Shown here piece by piece: positions 9,462 through 12,500 of a stretch of 12,500 bases of DNA. The notes under the pieces are model-generated. The model did not search any database and was not told the origin of the DNA. It saw nothing but the letters and a program-made list of their open reading frames with translations. The position numbers and the translations under genes were made by a program. Numbering within the stretch: the stretch's first letter is position 1; every line of letters begins with the position of its first letter. The stretch comes from Theodoxus fluviatilis (Eukaryota > Mollusca > Gastropoda > Cycloneritida > Neritidae), in assembly GCA_034096865.1 (NCBI GenBank), contig JAWQFJ010001180.1, positions 97,501-110,000 of the forward strand. Direction: 5' to 3'.

Positions 9462-11650
9462 ACCTCTCCCTCTCACTTGCCCACCCACCCGCTTGACCAT
9501 TACCAGTAGTCGTACACACTTGCCTTTCCATGCCATCCATCCTGTCCAGAGGTTGGTTCTTCTTTCTTATGTTGTCTCTGTCTCCTACTGTCCAGTGGAT
9601 AAGTAATGGCTTTTGGGTTTTAGTTTTTTGTGGTAACAAGGAATTTTGCCTCATTTATGGATTGGACAAGCCTTGTCCTTTGAGATTTGCCATCTTTCTT
9701 TAACAAGTTGGAGAAATGTTTGAGAGTTAATATTTGAGATTGATAGCCAATACAGTTTCACCTAATAATATTATGATTTTAATTGAAGCAGCGTGTATAT
9801 AGTTAGGTCTGAGGAAGGAATTGCCAGAGAATAAAATATGGACTGATCATTAACATGTCACCCATTCTCTTTGCTTCTTCAGGCCTTCTCCCCCAACCTG
9901 AAGTACATTGTGTCCATTGGATCCCAGCATGACATGATGGTCAATGTGTGGAACTGGAGGACAGGCAACAAGGTCGCCTCCAACAAGATTTCCAGCAAGG
10001 TATCCAGCTGTCTTCAGAGTCTGCAGGGGCTTGGGCCTGTCTCCCCTCAGTACCTGGACTGCATCCTATAGGAGCACTGTGGCTACTACTACTACTAGTG
10101 GTAGTAGTAGGGCTGCTTTGGTCATGGCTGACCAAGGGTGATGCATTCTGTTTGTCTTGTCTGTCTGCCCAGTTGCTTGTGGCTGAAGAGACCAATGTGG
10201 GAGCCATAATCTCTATTTCAAAGGTCACATCTTTGTGGCTGCTACTCTGTGTGAAGTGATGTGCCAGGGATTCCAACTGATGAAGGGGGCGTCGAGCAGC
10301 TCCAGCCGTATGTCAGTTTTGATGTTTGAAGTCTACTTTTCCCTCTGCCTTGCTAGTTCTGCTCATGTACCTTCGTGTATATAAAAATGGTAGAGGAAAA
10401 GTGAACCATAAATGCAAGGAACTATACTGATGACTAATTTCATTATTTAGTGTTTATTACATCTATTAGGGGGTGGGGTGGGGAAGCAAGGAAATAATAT
10501 TGATATTGTGAAATTTCAGTGTACACCAATCATGTCAATTTCTTGTACATTGCTGATATATATATAGCATGCTATTCTTTGAGTGTGTGGTCACTTCAGC
10601 AAGAACATTCTTACAGTGTCTTAATCTCAAATCATTTATTTCAAAATATAAAGATGTTCTTCTCTTGGTCTTTGTACATGTATGGTTGCTGGAAACTGAT
10701 TTTGTATTTTCAATTCCTCAAGCTGTGGTCAGAAGTGTTTCAGGGTGTTAATATTGATACCACATGTGTTGTCCTTGCAGGTCAGTGCTGTGGCCTTCTC
10801 AGCTGACGGTAGCTACTTTGTCACTGTGGGCAACCGCCACGTCAAGTTCTGGTATCTGGACAGCAGTCGATCCAAGGTTGGTAGCTTTATTGGATGCTCC
10901 TCGCTTCCAGTGTCATTTTAAGTTGTCCCCTCCACTGTCATAGTGGCTTGCCTGTCAATAGGGTTGTAAACACTTTCTCAGTATCCATGTCTCTTTGATG
11001 AAGAAAAAAATCTTGGGTAGATGAGGAGTCAAACTCGGATGACAAGCCATAGATGGAAATCAATGCAAAACTCTACTAGAATAAAGCATATATTTACCAC
11101 TGCTGTCTTCATAACACTAAAAGGAATGTCTCTTAAGATTTTTACATAAATAAATGTTATGGGAATCTTATTACTTTTCCATGGCTACTTGTAAAACTAT
11201 GTGCATTTAACTGTATGTGTGTGTGCATATGGGGTAGGGGGAGAGGGAGTTTAGAAAAGAAAGAAAAAAAGTAAATTTAAGCACAATGTTGGCACAGTAT
11301 TGGTAACTATGATGATAAGAACTTTTTTGTTTCAGTACATGGGAAGATAGGCACTCATGCTTACTAAAACACTTCACTATTGACGAGACAAATGATTGAT
11401 TTTTCCAGGAGAAATTAAGCAGTTTGTGGTGCCCTAAACACTGAAGAGTCCGACTTTTCTTCTTCAGGTGAATGAGACAGTGCCCCTACAGGGGCGGTCA
11501 GGCATCCTGGGTGACCAGAAGAACAACTACTTCTGTGGCGTGTGCTGCGGTCAGGGCAAGGCAGCAGGACGCTCCTACGTCATCACCCAGTCTGGCCTGC
11601 TGTGTGAATTTAATGAGAAGCGACTCCTGGACAAATGGGTGGAGCTCAGG
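7065..11650 (+). CDS. MAPKBP1/WDR62-family WD40 scaffold protein, five internal exons (partial gene)
   Basis: Five exons (7065-7185, 9115-9207, 9883-9999, 10781-10876, 11468-11650) join in one frame into about 203 residues. Diagnostic stretches are [20 protein letters not shown], then the first WD repeats with GVRVWDV, a second with [17 protein letters not shown], a third with [11 protein letters not shown], and then GRSGILGDQ and [20 protein letters not shown]. The order and spacing match the N-terminal propeller of MAPKBP1 and WDR62, two vertebrate paralogues that scaffold JNK signalling. WDR62 also acts at spindle poles and in centriole biology. Invertebrates usually have one pre-duplication member, so I give no symbol. 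Full proteins exceed 1,000 residues, so this is a small N-terminal part. The first exon starts mid-codon with one base, implying an exon to the left; the last ends after a whole codon at a GT donor, so the gene continues right. No frameshift or stop is seen; it looks functional. Confidence 0.93.
7186..9114 (+). other. Intron between WD40 exons 1 and 2
   Basis: A 1,929-base GT-AG phase 0 intron. It holds a TTG/GTT trinucleotide run (about 7430-7447) and a GAC/GAT-rich degenerate trinucleotide tract (about 8121-8160), and is otherwise unique. The open frames at 7355-7588, 7723-8043, antisense 7975-8217 and 8622-8810 have no domain and are not called. Confidence 0.85.
8121..8161 (+). repeat. Degenerate (GAT/GAC)n trinucleotide repeat
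   Basis: Imperfect GATGAC and GATGAT units lie within the first intron; a looser version recurs near 8251-8275. Confidence 0.8.
9115..9207 (+). CDS. WD40 gene exon 2 of window
   Basis: Acceptor TTGTATTGCAG ends at 9114 and donor GTCAGT starts at 9208. Thirty-one codons, [31 protein letters not shown], complete the first WD repeat (VRVWDV) with the conserved GH before the next blade. It is phase 0 at both ends and 93 bases long. The donor is followed after a short gap by a very long pyrimidine tract. Confidence 0.92.
9208..9882 (+). other. Intron between WD40 exons 2 and 3
   Basis: A 675-base GT-AG phase 0 intron whose first half is dominated by a pyrimidine-only tract (about 9240-9480). The rest is AT-rich unique sequence up to a normal pyrimidine-rich acceptor. 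Confidence 0.85.
9276..9473 (+). repeat. (TGTC)n-(TC)n compound microsatellite / polypyrimidine tract
   Basis: About a dozen CTGT tetramers (9284-9338, with variants to about 9372) run into a long CT dinucleotide run (about 9375-9460, broken by a few A's and extra T's). The preceding 40 bases are C-rich. The open frames across it on both strands are artefacts. Confidence 0.95.
9883..9999 (+). CDS. WD40 gene exon 3 of window
   Basis: Acceptor TTGCTTCTTCAG ends at 9882 and donor GTATCC starts at 10000. Thirty-nine codons run from [15 protein letters not shown] through [15 protein letters not shown] to ASNKISSK. This blade carries the family-typical HDM-VNVW-W motif. It is phase 0 at both ends, 117 bases. 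The donor lacks the usual G at +5, so it is slightly weak. Confidence 0.93.
10000..10780 (+). other. Intron between WD40 exons 3 and 4
   Basis: A 781-base GT-AG phase 0 intron. It contains a perfect-looking CTACTACTAC / GTAGTAGTAG hairpin (about 10083-10111) and otherwise no recognisable feature. Confidence 0.85.
10781..10876 (+). CDS. WD40 gene exon 4 of window
   Basis: Acceptor TTGTCCTTGCAG ends at 10780 and donor GTTGGT starts at 10877. Thirty-two codons encode [20 protein letters not shown] followed by [12 protein letters not shown], the third WD blade with the conserved FW in place of VW. It is phase 0 at both ends, 96 bases. Confidence 0.93.
10877..11467 (+). other. Intron between WD40 exons 4 and 5
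   Basis: A 591-base GT-AG phase 0 intron, AT-rich and unique, with a small purine-rich patch near 11231-11275. No feature beyond splice sites is seen. Confidence 0.85.
11468..11650 (+). CDS. WD40 gene exon 5 of window
   Basis: Acceptor TTTTCTTCTTCAG ends at 11467 and donor GTAGGT starts at 11651. Sixty-one codons contain [20 protein letters not shown], the Cys/Gly-rich [18 protein letters not shown] and [20 protein letters not shown]. The GRSG-LG and [16 protein letters not shown] blocks are particularly characteristic of MAPKBP1/WDR62. It is phase 0 at both ends, 183 bases. The next exon is outside the window. Confidence 0.94.
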
Positions 11651-11668
11651 GTAGGTGTTCTTTGAGTG

Positions 11669-11674
11669 ACAAGT

Positions 11675-11715
<41 letters not shown>

Positions 11716-11752
11716 TGTGTGTGTGTGTGTGTGTGTATGTGTGTGTGTGTGT

Positions 11753-11821
<69 letters not shown>
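11669..11821 (+). repeat. (GT)n microsatellite with TATG/TCTG interruptions
   Basis: Roughly 75 GT units interrupted by three single-base changes (near 11715, 11737 and 11758). It starts about 18 bases after the donor at 11651. The Cys-Val and His-Thr frames on either strand are artefacts. Confidence 0.97.
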
Positions 11822-11824
<3 letters not shown>

Positions 11825-12019
11825 GGTAAAGATGCTTTTTTGTATGGCAACTTTCCAGTAATGGGTGCACAACATACGTCCTCTTACCCTCTGATCACTG
11901 GGCCAATTGAATGTTAATTCTAACATCTATTAACTCTGTGGTGGAAATTAAGCCAGAATAAGACTGAACCTGTCTTTCTTCTTCTTTTTCTTTTCTTCTT
12001 TTTAATAAATTTTAAAAAA

Positions 12020-12200
12020 AAAATTCTGTGTCGGTCCTTGTGGGTGCCTGGTTTGACTCCTGAGTGGGGAGAAGCAGAGTGAGTTGAACACCTTGCCCAA
12101 GAATGTCAGTCTAGGAACCACACAGCTTTGAACACTGCACCCCCTTGCTGCAAGGGGACTACAAGTCAAGCCCTCTAACTGCCTGACCGCAGAGCTCTTC
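12020..12200 (-). repeat. Probable tRNA-derived SINE or SINE-like repeat
   Basis: On the - strand the sequence starting near 12200 contains an A-box-like GGTCAGGCAGTTAGAGGGC (12171-12188) and, about 50 bases on, a B-box-like GTGTTCAAAGC (about 12124-12134). A body segment TTGGGCAAGGTGTTCAACTC (about 12085-12105), of a kind common in animal SINEs, follows. The element would end toward the A/T-rich sequence near 12010-12020. A CCCCTTG-CTG-CAAGGGG palindrome sits between the boxes. Promoter boxes are degenerate and no target-site duplication was confirmed, so the call is tentative. Confidence 0.45.
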
Positions 12201-12500
12201 ATGTTTGTGAAGAAAGAGAGATGCCTACACACACTCACGAGCACACACATTCACATATACACATACAAACACAGATACACTTGTCTTGCAACACAGCTAT
12301 GTGCATATACACACTCACAGAGGAGAGTGTGAGGGAAACCTGAATGTGCCTTTTAGGCTATGCATAGTAGGCCAAAATATGGGTCTGGCATGCCAGACAC
12401 TCAGCCTCTCTGACCTCTCCATATTCTTACCCTCTTTGGCACAGCCTGTGCTGCTCATTCCTGAGCTTTGGGGAAGTTAGAAAATTCTACACCAGGGGTT

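Larger units (their letters stand above)
11651..12500 (+). other. Start of the intron after WD40 exon 5
   Basis: Begins with donor GTAGGT. It contains the GT microsatellite, a TTC/T-rich stretch with an A-run (about 11969-12023), a probable SINE (about 12020-12200) and degenerate CA-rich sequence (12226-12315). The next family-expected exon is not seen, so the intron extends beyond the window. Confidence 0.75.

Noticed and set aside
8944..9606. 220-residue open frame spanning WD40 exon 2
   Set aside because: Only 9115-9207 is the exon. The rest is intron read-through, mostly the TC/TGTC microsatellite read as Ser-Leu repeats.
11651..12500. The exon following 11650 of the WD40 gene
   Set aside because: No segment resembles the next propeller blade of the family with proper splice sites.

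Overview
The window looks like nuclear DNA from an invertebrate animal, most likely a mollusc (inference). The reasons are a spliced gene with short exons and GT-AG introns of 0.6-1.9 kb, long CA/GA/TC microsatellites, a 5'-truncated LINE and high-copy-looking non-autonomous repeats. I see no bacterial features (operons, Shine-Dalgarno sites, CRISPR).

Left part (1-4,193) is repeat territory. A short open frame enters from the left edge and runs into a repeat (3-173). That repeat is present twice in opposite orientation, at 136-1009 and 3025-3890, and the copies differ at only a handful of bases outside a GGAC tract. Each copy has short inverted termini (GACTCACATGC), small hairpins, a GGAC/GGACGCCC minisatellite, and eight exact copies of the 11-mer GGTCAAGGTCA or its complement. 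That 11-mer is a tandem nuclear-receptor-type half-site. The right copy is inserted inside a second, AT-rich fold-back element (2894-4193). Between the two copies lie a GAGTTC/TC/CA compound microsatellite and a CpG-rich stretch with no recognised gene.

Middle (4,385-5,681): the 3' end of a CR1/L2-like non-LTR retrotransposon. It retains the C-terminal part of its reverse transcriptase, a 3' UTR and an ATT-repeat tail. From 5,682 to 7,064 there are GA and GT microsatellites and no exon that I can support.

Right part (7,065-11,650): five consecutive internal exons on the + strand encode about 203 residues of the N-terminal WD40 propeller of a MAPKBP1/WDR62-family scaffold protein. Four introns separate them and all four are phase 0. 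The start of the gene must lie further upstream and the rest of the propeller and the C-terminus lie beyond the window. The following intron opens with a long GT repeat only about 18 bases from its donor site, and it holds a probable tRNA-derived SINE on the - strand.

The most unusual content is the pair of young inverted repeats with dense nuclear-receptor-like half-sites. If transcribed through, they could also form a long double-stranded RNA.
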